A DNA stretch of 64,000 nt. It comes from Oxalobacteraceae bacterium (GTDB taxonomy: Bacteria > Pseudomonadota > Gammaproteobacteria > Burkholderiales > Burkholderiaceae_D). The stretch spans positions 186,001 through 250,000 of the forward strand of contig CANCDR010000001.1 in NCBI GenBank assembly GCA_947374865.1, written 5' to 3'. Position 1 is the first letter of the stretch; every line of letters starts with the position of its first letter. The notes beneath the pieces are model-generated. The model was given only the letters and a program-made list of their open reading frames with translations, made no database searches and had not been told where the DNA came from. The position numbers were made by a program, and so were the translations under genes. Shown one piece after another: positions 8,930 to 15,610 of the stretch.

Positions 8930-10024
8930 TTATTTTTTGAGCGTTCCCGGCTTGATCAGGTAATTTTGCATCGGCGCTTCCGCTACCGAGGCCCACTGAT
9001 TCTGGTCATGACGGAAGCGCTTCCACTGTTCATAGATCTTTTTGAATTTAGCGTTTTTCGCGGCTTCTTCTTCCATCACAGCGTTGGCGGCCTGATAACA
9101 GGCGTCCATGATGTCCTTGGAAAAATAGCTTAACTTGACACCATTTTTCAGTAAGCGCGCAAGGGCTGCCGGGTTACGCGCATCGTATTGCGCCTGCATG
9201 GTGACATGCGCTTCATACGTAGCTACTTCCAGCGCTGCCTGGTACTGCTTGGGCAGTTTTTCCCATTCCTTGATACCGACATAAAACGACAGTTGCGGGC
9301 CCGCTTCCCACCAGCCAGGTGAATAGTAATACGGTGCGACTGTATTGAACCCGAGTTTTTCATCATCGTACGGACCGATCCATTCGGCGGCATCGATGGT
9401 GCCTTTTTCCAGCGCCGGGTAAATATCGCCACCGGCAATCTGCTGCGGGACTACGCCCAGACGTTGCATCACTCGACCGGCAAAGCCGCCGATACGCATT
9501 TTGACGCCCTTGAGGTCCTTGACCGATTTGATCTCTTTGCGGAACCAGCCACCCATCTGGGTGCCGGTATTCCCACCCAAGAAATTGATGATGCCGTATT
9601 CCTTAAAAAACTCGCGTGTGAGTTCTCTGCCGCCGCCCTGATCGAACCAAGCCGTCTGCTGACGTGATGTCAAACCAAACGGCACTGCGCAGTCGAAGGC
9701 AAAGGTCGGGTCTTTGCCAAAATAATAGTAAGACGCGCTATGGCCCATTTCGACCGTGCCAGCTTGGACTGCATCGAGAACCTGCAAAGCCGGGACGATT
9801 TCATTACCGGCAAATATACGAATATTGAACTTGCCATTGGTCAGCGATGCGACGCGTTTGCTGAAAACTTCGGCCGCACCAAAAATAGTGTCGAGCGATT
9901 TGGGAAAGCTTGAAGCCAGACGCCAGTTAATTTCTGGCTGCGCGTTTTGTGCCAGTGCCGGTGCGGCGATGGTGCCAGCGGCGGCGCCGACAGCGGCTTT
10001 TTGAATAAAGGATCGACGTTGCAT
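8930..10024 (-). CDS. dctP: TRAP transporter periplasmic binding protein, TakP-like
   Basis: The 364-residue product has a Tat-type signal (RRSFIQKA then a hydrophobic Ala/Gly core, cleavage after ALA) and the mature DctP fold. RLASSFPKSLDTIFG, FAGNEIVPALQVLDAVQAG, MRIGGFAGRVMQRLG and AAEWIGPYDDEKLGF match the pattern of TakP, the 2-oxoacid binding protein of Rhodobacter. A 2-oxoacid or similar monocarboxylate ligand is therefore a reasonable inference. It most likely serves the DctQM pair at 4256-6567, although it is on the opposite strand with a TonB receptor in between. RBS-like AGGAGGC lies just before the ATG. Its own terminator follows. Confidence 0.9.
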   Translation of the reverse strand: MQRRSFIQKAAVGAAAGTIAAPALAQNAQPEINWRLASSFPKSLDTIFGAAEVFSKRVASLTNGKFNIRIFAGNEIVPALQVLDAVQAGTVEMGHSASYYYFGKDPTFAFDCAVPFGLTSRQQTAWFDQGGGRELTREFFKEYGIINFLGGNTGTQMGGWFRKEIKSVKDLKGVKMRIGGFAGRVMQRLGVVPQQIAGGDIYPALEKGTIDAAEWIGPYDDEKLGFNTVAPYYYSPGWWEAGPQLSFYVGIKEWEKLPKQYQAALEVATYEAHVTMQAQYDARNPAALARLLKNGVKLSYFSKDIMDACYQAANAVMEEEAAKNAKFKKIYEQWKRFRHDQNQWASVAEAPMQNYLIKPGTLKK

Positions 10025-10160
10025 ACGAATAGCCTCCTAAGTGAGGGACAGGACGAAAAATCTGACGGGGATCAAACTTCAACACCTGCAAATTGGCGCA
10101 CATGTGCCAGGCGATTGTAGGTCGCAGTTGAAAATGTGGCAAGTCCAGCTCGTGACGCGT

Positions 10161-10200
10161 CGCAGCATCAAAAAAAAGCGAAAATTTTCATGATGCTGCG
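10161..10200. repeat. Perfect 10-bp inverted repeat upstream of dctP
   Basis: CGCAGCATCA (10161-10170) and TGATGCTGCG (10191-10200) are perfect inverted arms around 20 bases that themselves contain AAAATTTT. The element lies between dctP and pmbA, downstream of pmbA on the minus strand, and runs straight into a tandem repeat. It could be a hairpin ending pmbA transcripts. Confidence 0.55.
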
Positions 10201-10249
10201 TTTACTTATTGCGTTTACTTATTGCGATTACTTATTGCGATTACTTATA
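10198..10249. repeat. 13-bp tandem repeat, four units, between dctP and pmbA
   Basis: Units GCGTTTACTTATT, GCGTTTACTTATT, GCGATTACTTATT and GCGATTACTTATA occupy 10198-10210, 10211-10223, 10224-10236 and 10237-10249. The next bases contain a further short duplication (ACCGTTTTAG then ACCGTTTAAC). The 276-base gap between dctP and pmbA holds this, the inverted repeat and nothing else I can identify. Confidence 0.85.
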
Positions 10250-10300
10250 ACCGTTTTAGAACCGTTTAACACCCACTCATAGGCCAACGATGTGCGAACC

Positions 10301-11665
10301 TTAACCGCCCGCGATCGTCATACTTTCAATCAGAATCGAACCGGTGCTCTTTGTTCCTCGCACCAACGTATCCGCACCGACGGCGACGATTTGCTGCAGC
10401 ATATCGCGCATATTGCCGGCAATCGTGATTTCTTCGACCGGATATTGAATCACGCCCTTCTCAACCCAGAAACCGGCCGCGCCGCGGGAATAATCACCGG
10501 TCACATAATTCACTCCTTGACCCATGAGTTCGGTGACCAATAAACCGGTGCCCATTTTTTTTAACATGGCCTTGAAGTTATCTGCTGGCGTAGTCAGGGA
10601 AGACGTCAGCGACAGATTATGTGAGCCGCCAGCATTACCCGTTGTTTGCATGCCCAACTTGCGCGCCGAGTAGGTCGACAAAAAATATCCCTGCAATACA
10701 CCATCGCGCACCACATCGCGCCGGCGGGTCTTGACGCCCTCCTCGTCAAACGGTGCCGAACCGACCGCACCGATCACATGCGGATCTTCTACCACCTGCA
10801 CATGCGGTGCCAGCACCGAGGTACCCAACGAGTCGAGCAAAAAGCTCGATTTACGATACAAGGCACCGCCCGAAACCGCCTGCACAAAAGCGCCCAGAAT
10901 ACCGGCGGCAAGCGGCGCTTCAAACAGCACCGGACATTTACGCGTATCGAGTTTGCGCGCATGCAAACGCGCCAGGGCGCGCTGGGCAGCGTAGCGGCCA
11001 ATGGCTTCCGGCTGGGCTAACTTACGTGCATCGCGCATCGAGGAATACCAGTCATCACGCTGCATGTGCGATCCCTTACCGGCGATCGGCGCAGCTGAAA
11101 TGGTATGCCGCGAAAACGGATAGCCGCCCATAAAGCCGTGCGAATTAGCCGCTACAAAATGCGACTGCTGGGCATACACGCCCGCCCCTTCGGAATTAGT
11201 AATGCGCTTATCGACCGCAAAGGCCGCCGCCTCGGCGCGCTTGGCTAATTCGACCGCTTCTTCGGCGGTGATGAGCCAGGGCGAACAAAGCTGCAAATCA
11301 CGCGGATGCATTTCCAGCATGTCTTGATCAGGCAGACCGGCGCAGTCATCTTCCGAAGTAAAACGGGCGATGTTGTAGGCCGCATCGACGGTTTCCTGCA
11401 AAGCCTTTTGCGAAAAATCCGAGGTGCTGGCGTTGCCGCGACGGATTTGCCGGCCACTGCCCAGATAGACCGTGACGCCCATACCTTTATCTTTGTTTTG
11501 CTCGATGGTCTCGATTTTCCCTTTGCGAACCGATACCGACAAGCCGCTGCCCTCGCTGATTTCGACTGCGGAATCGGCCGCGCCTTTTTCTTTTGCGTAG
11601 CGTAAAACGTCTTGTGCGAGCTGCTTTAACTGGTCTTGGGTATGAATAAATACAGAGTCGGTCAT
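10301..11665 (-). CDS. pmbA: Metalloprotease PmbA/TldE
   Basis: The 454-residue product is the TldE half of the TldD-TldE zinc protease, which in enterobacteria processes microcin B17 and degrades the CcdA antitoxin. Visible are the N-terminal AEISEGSGLSVSVRKG-type segment, the GRQIRRGNASTSDFS segment, the conserved GGSHNLSL segment near residue 350 and the late FWVEKGVIQYPVEEITIAGN segment. TldE lacks the metal-binding HExxxH of TldD. No tldD is present in this window. The ATG at 11665 gives normal length; the longer frame to 11833 is not TldE-like. It is divergent from darP. Confidence 0.92.
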   Translation of the reverse strand: MTDSVFIHTQDQLKQLAQDVLRYAKEKGAADSAVEISEGSGLSVSVRKGKIETIEQNKDKGMGVTVYLGSGRQIRRGNASTSDFSQKALQETVDAAYNIARFTSEDDCAGLPDQDMLEMHPRDLQLCSPWLITAEEAVELAKRAEAAAFAVDKRITNSEGAGVYAQQSHFVAANSHGFMGGYPFSRHTISAAPIAGKGSHMQRDDWYSSMRDARKLAQPEAIGRYAAQRALARLHARKLDTRKCPVLFEAPLAAGILGAFVQAVSGGALYRKSSFLLDSLGTSVLAPHVQVVEDPHVIGAVGSAPFDEEGVKTRRRDVVRDGVLQGYFLSTYSARKLGMQTTGNAGGSHNLSLTSSLTTPADNFKAMLKKMGTGLLVTELMGQGVNYVTGDYSRGAAGFWVEKGVIQYPVEEITIAGNMRDMLQQIVAVGADTLVRGTKSTGSILIESMTIAGG

Positions 11666-11876
11666 GGTGTCTTCAAAATAAAAGCGAAAATAAGGGCAAA
11701 CAATATCGGCATTGGCGCCGGCAAAGGGGGCAGATTGACACGTTTTTGCCTGACAGGCAAAGCGCTTCTGACAAACTTCGGTCGAAGTTGTAAAAAAGCC
11801 GATTTTGCTCCAGATACCTAAAGAGGTTATCATAGCAGTCGCTCACAGATAAGCTTTTGCCTCAAGCAATCCCACT

Positions 11877-12479
11877 ATGCCCAATCCAAATCGCGGTTCC
11901 TGCGGCTTTCAGTCGACCGAATTCGAACAGGAATACGACCGCCCTTCCAAATCGCAGCTCAAGCGCGAAATGACCTCGCTGCAAAAACTCGGCGCCGATT
12001 TAGTCGCTGAACCGCGCGATCGCGTCAAGCGTGTGCCGATGCCGGAAGATGTCAGAGATGCCATCCTTGAATGCCAAAATATCACTGACCATGAGGGTCG
12101 GCGCCGGCAAATGCAATACGTCGGTAAAAAAATGCGCAGCCTGGACGCCACCGAACTGGCGGCCATTCAACGTACCCTCGATAGCTGGCGCGGTCTTTCC
12201 AAAGCTGACACGGCCGCCATGCATGCGCTCGAAAAACGGCGCGACAAACTGCTCAAGGACGACACCGCATTAACGGCCCTGCTGGAAAAAAATCCCGAAC
12301 TCGACGCCCAGCAATTACGCGCCCTGATCCGCAATGCGCGCAAAGAAATCGCCGAAAACAAGCCGCCCAAAGCCTATCGCGAAATTTTCCAGCTCCTCAA
12401 ACAGCTGCAGGCGTCCAACAGTGCTGCCGCCGCCGAAGCCGAAGCTGAGGATGAAAACGATGCCTCAGACGCTTACTAA
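11877..12479 (+). CDS. darP: Ribosome biogenesis protein DarP (YjgA, DUF615)
   Basis: The 200-residue, charged protein belongs to the YjgA/DUF615 family, in which E. coli DarP binds the assembling 50S subunit. PSKSQLKREMTSLQKLG near residue 25, then KRVPMPEDVRDAI and RRRQMQYVGKKMR (residues 75-90), are the family landmarks. The last 25 residues are an Ala/Glu/Asp-rich tail. It is divergent from pmbA, the same arrangement as in many gammaproteobacteria, and its end overlaps the start of mog by 20 bases. No strong ribosome binding site precedes the ATG. Confidence 0.92.
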   Translation: MPNPNRGSCGFQSTEFEQEYDRPSKSQLKREMTSLQKLGADLVAEPRDRVKRVPMPEDVRDAILECQNITDHEGRRRQMQYVGKKMRSLDATELAAIQRTLDSWRGLSKADTAAMHALEKRRDKLLKDDTALTALLEKNPELDAQQLRALIRNARKEIAENKPPKAYREIFQLLKQLQASNSAAAAEAEAEDENDASDAY

Positions 12480-13071
12480 AACACTGCGCATCGGTCTGGT
12501 CTCGGTCTCGGACCGGGCCTCGGCCGGTGTGTATCAGGACCAGGGCATCCCAGCCTTGCGCGACTGGTTTAGTAGCGCGCTAGTCTCCCCCTGGGAAATC
12601 GAAACCCGCCTGATTCCGGATGAACAGGCGCATATCACAGCGGCTCTCATCGAGCTGGTCGATGTCGCCCGCTGCGACCTGGTGCTCACCACCGGTGGTA
12701 CCGGCCCTTCACGGCGCGATGTCACACCGGAAGCGACGCTGGCAGCTGGTACGCGTGAGATGCCGGGTTTCGGTGAACAGATGCGGCAAATCAGCCTCAA
12801 GTTTGTACCGACAGCGATCCTCTCGCGGCAGGTCGCGGTGTTACGCGAAATCGACGGCCATGCCGCGCTGATCATGAATTTGCCAGGTCAGCCAAAATCG
12901 ATCAAAGAAACGCTCGAAGGACTTAAGGACGCCGAGGGTAAGCAAATCGTGCCGGGTATTTTTGCCGCCGTTCCTTATTGCCTTGACCTCATTGGCGGAC
13001 CGTATATTGAAACGCACGAGGCGGTGTGCAAGGCGTTCCGTCCCAAGTCGGCGATCAAGCCTACTGCCTGA
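12460..13071 (+). CDS. mog: Molybdopterin adenylyltransferase
   Basis: This enzyme adenylylates molybdopterin before molybdenum insertion. The 203-residue product has IGLVSVSDRASAGVY at the N-terminus, the MoCF signature TTGGTGPSRRDVTPEAT near residue 75, and a late LPGQPKSIKETLEG segment. Length fits Mog rather than the shorter MoaB. The ATG at 12460 lies inside the end of darP and is preceded by GAGGATGAAAACG, so translation is probably coupled. An XdhC-family protein, which acts on molybdenum cofactor for hydroxylases, is encoded at 34806 in this window. Confidence 0.9.
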   Translation: MPQTLTKTLRIGLVSVSDRASAGVYQDQGIPALRDWFSSALVSPWEIETRLIPDEQAHITAALIELVDVARCDLVLTTGGTGPSRRDVTPEATLAAGTREMPGFGEQMRQISLKFVPTAILSRQVAVLREIDGHAALIMNLPGQPKSIKETLEGLKDAEGKQIVPGIFAAVPYCLDLIGGPYIETHEAVCKAFRPKSAIKPTA

Positions 13072-13128
13072 TTTATACATCCTGCGCAAAATGCCCCGCT
13101 TGTTCAACTCACATCCCCCTTCGATATC

Positions 13129-13791
13129 ATGACATTAGAAACCATTGAACTGCAGTCCGGCGAGCATCCCGCAGCGGCGGTCATCTGGATGCACGGCCTG
13201 GGCGCCGATGGCAATGACTTCGTCCCGATCGTGCAAGAATTGGATTTGCACGGCTGTCCAGCGATTCGTTTTGTCTTCCCTAATGCGCCGGTCATTCCGG
13301 TAACCGTCAATGGCGGTTACGCAATGCGTGCCTGGTACGACATTCGCGGCGCCGACATCGTCATGCGCGAAGATGAAGTCGGCTTACGTCAATCGCAAAG
13401 CGATATTGAAGCCTTGATCGCCCGAGAAATTGCGCGCGGCATTCCGGCGAACAGAATTGTCTTGGCAGGCTTTTCGCAAGGCTGCGCGATGGCTTTACAA
13501 ACCGGCTTACGACATCCGGAAAAACTCGCCGGGCTGCTTTGTTTGTCAGGGTATGTGCCGATGAACGCCCAGGTGGCGGCTGAACGCCATGCCAGTAATC
13601 AAACCACGCCGATTTTTCTCGCGCATGGCAAGGTCGATACCGTGATCCCTATTTTGCGCGCCGAGCAGTCACGCGATTTGCTCACCACCCTGGGCTATAC
13701 CGTGGAATGGCATGAATACATGATGCCGCATTCTGTTTGCCCGCAAGAGGTCGAGCATATTGGTACCTGGCTGCAGCGTGTGCTGGCTTGA
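13129..13791 (+). CDS. Alpha/beta-hydrolase, carboxylesterase/phospholipase family
   Basis: The 220-residue cytoplasmic hydrolase begins with the family's AAVIWMHGLGADGNDF segment (oxyanion region, residues 15-30). It carries the nucleophile elbow GFSQGCAMA near residue 115, the acid in LAHGKVDTVIP near residue 168, and the His in YMMPHSVCPQE near residue 200, so the Ser-Asp-His triad is complete. It resembles the Pseudomonas carboxylesterase EstB/YpfH group, acting on short-chain esters. The physiological substrate is not known. It lies 57 bases after mog and faces purU. Confidence 0.88.
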   Translation: MTLETIELQSGEHPAAAVIWMHGLGADGNDFVPIVQELDLHGCPAIRFVFPNAPVIPVTVNGGYAMRAWYDIRGADIVMREDEVGLRQSQSDIEALIAREIARGIPANRIVLAGFSQGCAMALQTGLRHPEKLAGLLCLSGYVPMNAQVAAERHASNQTTPIFLAHGKVDTVIPILRAEQSRDLLTTLGYTVEWHEYMMPHSVCPQEVEHIGTWLQRVLA

Positions 13792-13823
13792 TGCGTAAAA
13801 AAATACGGTCCGCGTCACGCCGC

Positions 13824-14699
13824 TTATTTAAACACCACCGTCTTGTGCCCATTGAGCACAATGCGGTGTTCAACAAACCATTTCACCGCGCGCGCTAACA
13901 CCACACATTCAACATCACGTCCAATGGAAGTCAATGTATCCGGCCCCATGGCGTGATCGACGCGTTCGACATCCTGTTCAATGATCGGCCCTTCGTCGAG
14001 CGTACCCGTGACAAAATGTGCCGTCGCACCGATCAGCTTCACGCCCCGTTCATGGGCCTGGTAATAAGGTTTGGCGCCTTTAAAGCTCGGTAAAAAAGAG
14101 TGATGAATATTGATCGCCCGACCTTCCAAGGCCGTGCACAATTCCTGCGACAGAATTTGCATATAGCGCGCCAACACCACTAGTTCAATCTTTTGTGAAT
14201 CGACGAGCTCCATGATGCGCTGTTCCTGCGCGCGTTTGGCATCGACTGATGCCCCGGGTGCTAAGGGCAGATGATGGAAGGGGATGTTATAGCTGGCGGC
14301 GAGCTGATAAAAATCAGTATGATTCGACACCACGCCCATGATTTCTACCGGCAGCAAACCGCTCCGATGGCGAAACAGCAAATCATTCAGGCAGTGACCA
14401 ATCTTTGACACCATTAACAGCACCCGCGGTTTATGCGCGGCGTCGTGCAGCTGCCACTGCATCTGCATGCTCGCGCCTAGTGTGGCAAAGTCATCCCGCA
14501 AAGTAGCATCAGAGATCGCCCCATCTTCCGCCGAAAAATGTACGCGCATAAAAAACAGCTTCGACTGGCCATCCCCAAACTGTGCCGAATCGATAATATT
14601 ACAGCCGTGATCGGCTAAAAAACCCGAAACACGATGCACGATACCGCGCTGGTCCACGCAGGAAAGGGTGAGGATGTATTCGGGATGGAGATGGGTCAT
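13824..14699 (-). CDS. purU: Formyltetrahydrofolate deformylase
   Basis: PurU hydrolyses 10-formyltetrahydrofolate to formate and tetrahydrofolate, balancing one-carbon pools. The product (291 residues from 14699) has an N-terminal ACT domain (LTLSCVDQRGIVHRVSGFL) and a C-terminal formyltransferase-like domain with VSNHTDFY, INIHHSFLPSFKGAKPYYQA and GATAHFVTGTLDEGPII, which hold the catalytic Asn, His and Asp. Length is normal. The frame extends to 14756. ATGs at 14705 and 14699 are both possible and neither has a clear ribosome binding site. Confidence 0.94.
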   Translation of the reverse strand: MTHLHPEYILTLSCVDQRGIVHRVSGFLADHGCNIIDSAQFGDGQSKLFFMRVHFSAEDGAISDATLRDDFATLGASMQMQWQLHDAAHKPRVLLMVSKIGHCLNDLLFRHRSGLLPVEIMGVVSNHTDFYQLAASYNIPFHHLPLAPGASVDAKRAQEQRIMELVDSQKIELVVLARYMQILSQELCTALEGRAINIHHSFLPSFKGAKPYYQAHERGVKLIGATAHFVTGTLDEGPIIEQDVERVDHAMGPDTLTSIGRDVECVVLARAVKWFVEHRIVLNGHKTVVFK

Positions 14700-14837
14700 T
14701 GGCATGAGCTTAGCAAGCTTAGTAAGCTGAAACGAAACAGTGGCGCATTCTCTCATGCCATTGCACGATGAGCCAAAACTGTCGCCGCAATAGTCGTAAA
14801 AAAAATCCGCACAGCGTACGACTTACTTGCAAATATC

Positions 14838-14860
14838 TGCTATATACTTTAGCTATATAC
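14838..14860 (+). promoter_or_regulatory. Direct-repeat operator or promoter of vapBC
   Basis: GCTATATAC occurs at 14839-14847 and again at 14852-14860, 13 bases apart, immediately before vapB. The repeats include TATA-rich -10-like stretches. VapBC operons are usually autoregulated at such sites; the role here is inference. Confidence 0.45.
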
Positions 14861-14876
14861 ATTCATGGAGATCATC

Positions 14877-15110
14877 ATGACGATCAGTTCCGTTTTTATC
14901 AATAATCGCTCCCAAGCCGTGAGGATACCTGCCGAGCTTCGATTGCCTGAAGGCGTCAAAAAGGTGGATATTCGCAGTAAAGGCAATGAACGTATTATTT
15001 CTCCGGTTGATCAAACTTGGGATAGTTTTTTTCTGGATGGTCCGAAAGTGTCAGATGATTTTATGCCGGAACGCGCAACGCAAGAACAGCCTGAGCGAGA
15101 GTCTTTTTGA
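14877..15110 (+). CDS. vapB: VapB-type antitoxin (AbrB/MazE fold)
   Basis: The 77-residue protein starts with an AbrB-like swapped-hairpin DNA-binding segment (SSVFINNRSQAVRIPAELRL), the pattern of VapB antitoxins whose partner is a PIN nuclease. The C-terminal half is acidic and probably wraps the toxin. The ATG at 14877 follows GGAGATCATC; an upstream in-frame ATG at 14865 overlaps that ribosome binding site and is less likely. The stop overlaps the vapC start as TGATG, so the pair is translationally coupled. Confidence 0.88.
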   Translation: MTISSVFINNRSQAVRIPAELRLPEGVKKVDIRSKGNERIISPVDQTWDSFFLDGPKVSDDFMPERATQEQPERESF

Positions 15111-15511
15111 TGTTGAAATATCTACTTGACACGAATATTGTGATCTATGTGATAAAGCGTCGACCGAAAGAAGTGTTAAGCATGTTTAACCAAAATGCAC
15201 GGCATATGGCGATATCAGCCATTACGCTCGCCGAACTTTTTCACGGTGCCGAAAAAAGCGAAAAAGTGAGCCAAAATTTGGCCACCATTGATGATTTTTG
15301 CAGCCGGCTGGAAGTTTTGCCCTACGGAGCGAAGGCGGCACAACATTATGGCGCCATCCGCAGCGCTCTTGAAAAACGCGGTCAAACCATTGGCGTGAAC
15401 GACTTGCATATTGCAGCACACGCTCGTAGCGAAGGTCTCATCATTGTCAGCAATAATCTGAGCGAATTTTCCAGGGTTCCTGCTTTACAAACTGAGAATT
15501 GGGTCAATTAA
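15110..15511 (+). CDS. vapC: VapC-type PIN-domain ribonuclease toxin
   Basis: The 133-residue PIN-domain protein begins KYLLDTNIVIYVIKRRP (first acidic residue Asp in LLDTN) and has ITLAELFHGAEKS (Glu), then GVNDLHIAAHA (Asp) and IIVSNNLSEFSRVP, the full set of metal-binding acids of a VapC site. VapC toxins cut tRNA or rRNA; the target of this one is unknown. SNNLSEF replaces the more usual TNNxxEF with no loss of the acid. It forms an intact pair with vapB. Confidence 0.9.
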   Translation: MLKYLLDTNIVIYVIKRRPKEVLSMFNQNARHMAISAITLAELFHGAEKSEKVSQNLATIDDFCSRLEVLPYGAKAAQHYGAIRSALEKRGQTIGVNDLHIAAHARSEGLIIVSNNLSEFSRVPALQTENWVN

Positions 15512-15572
15512 AAAAAACGATCCCACCAAGCCCCAGCGCTGATCGAGTAGCGTGATGACAAATGCACGGGAT

Positions 15573-15606
15573 CCTTTATCAGGGTCCGATCAGATCCTGA
15601 TAAAGG
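15573..15606. repeat. Perfect 11-bp inverted repeat between vapC and the M6 lipoprotein gene
   Basis: CCTTTATCAGG (15573-15583) and CCTGATAAAGG (15596-15606) are perfect arms around 12 bases, between two convergent genes. It would form a stable hairpin in either transcript, but neither side has a good T run, so it is not a textbook terminator. Confidence 0.6.
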
Positions 15607-15610
15607 AGAT

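Noticed and set aside
10198-10249. Short direct repeats as a mini CRISPR or iteron origin
   Set aside because: Units are 13 bases with no spacers, and no rep or cas gene is near. It is a simple tandem repeat.
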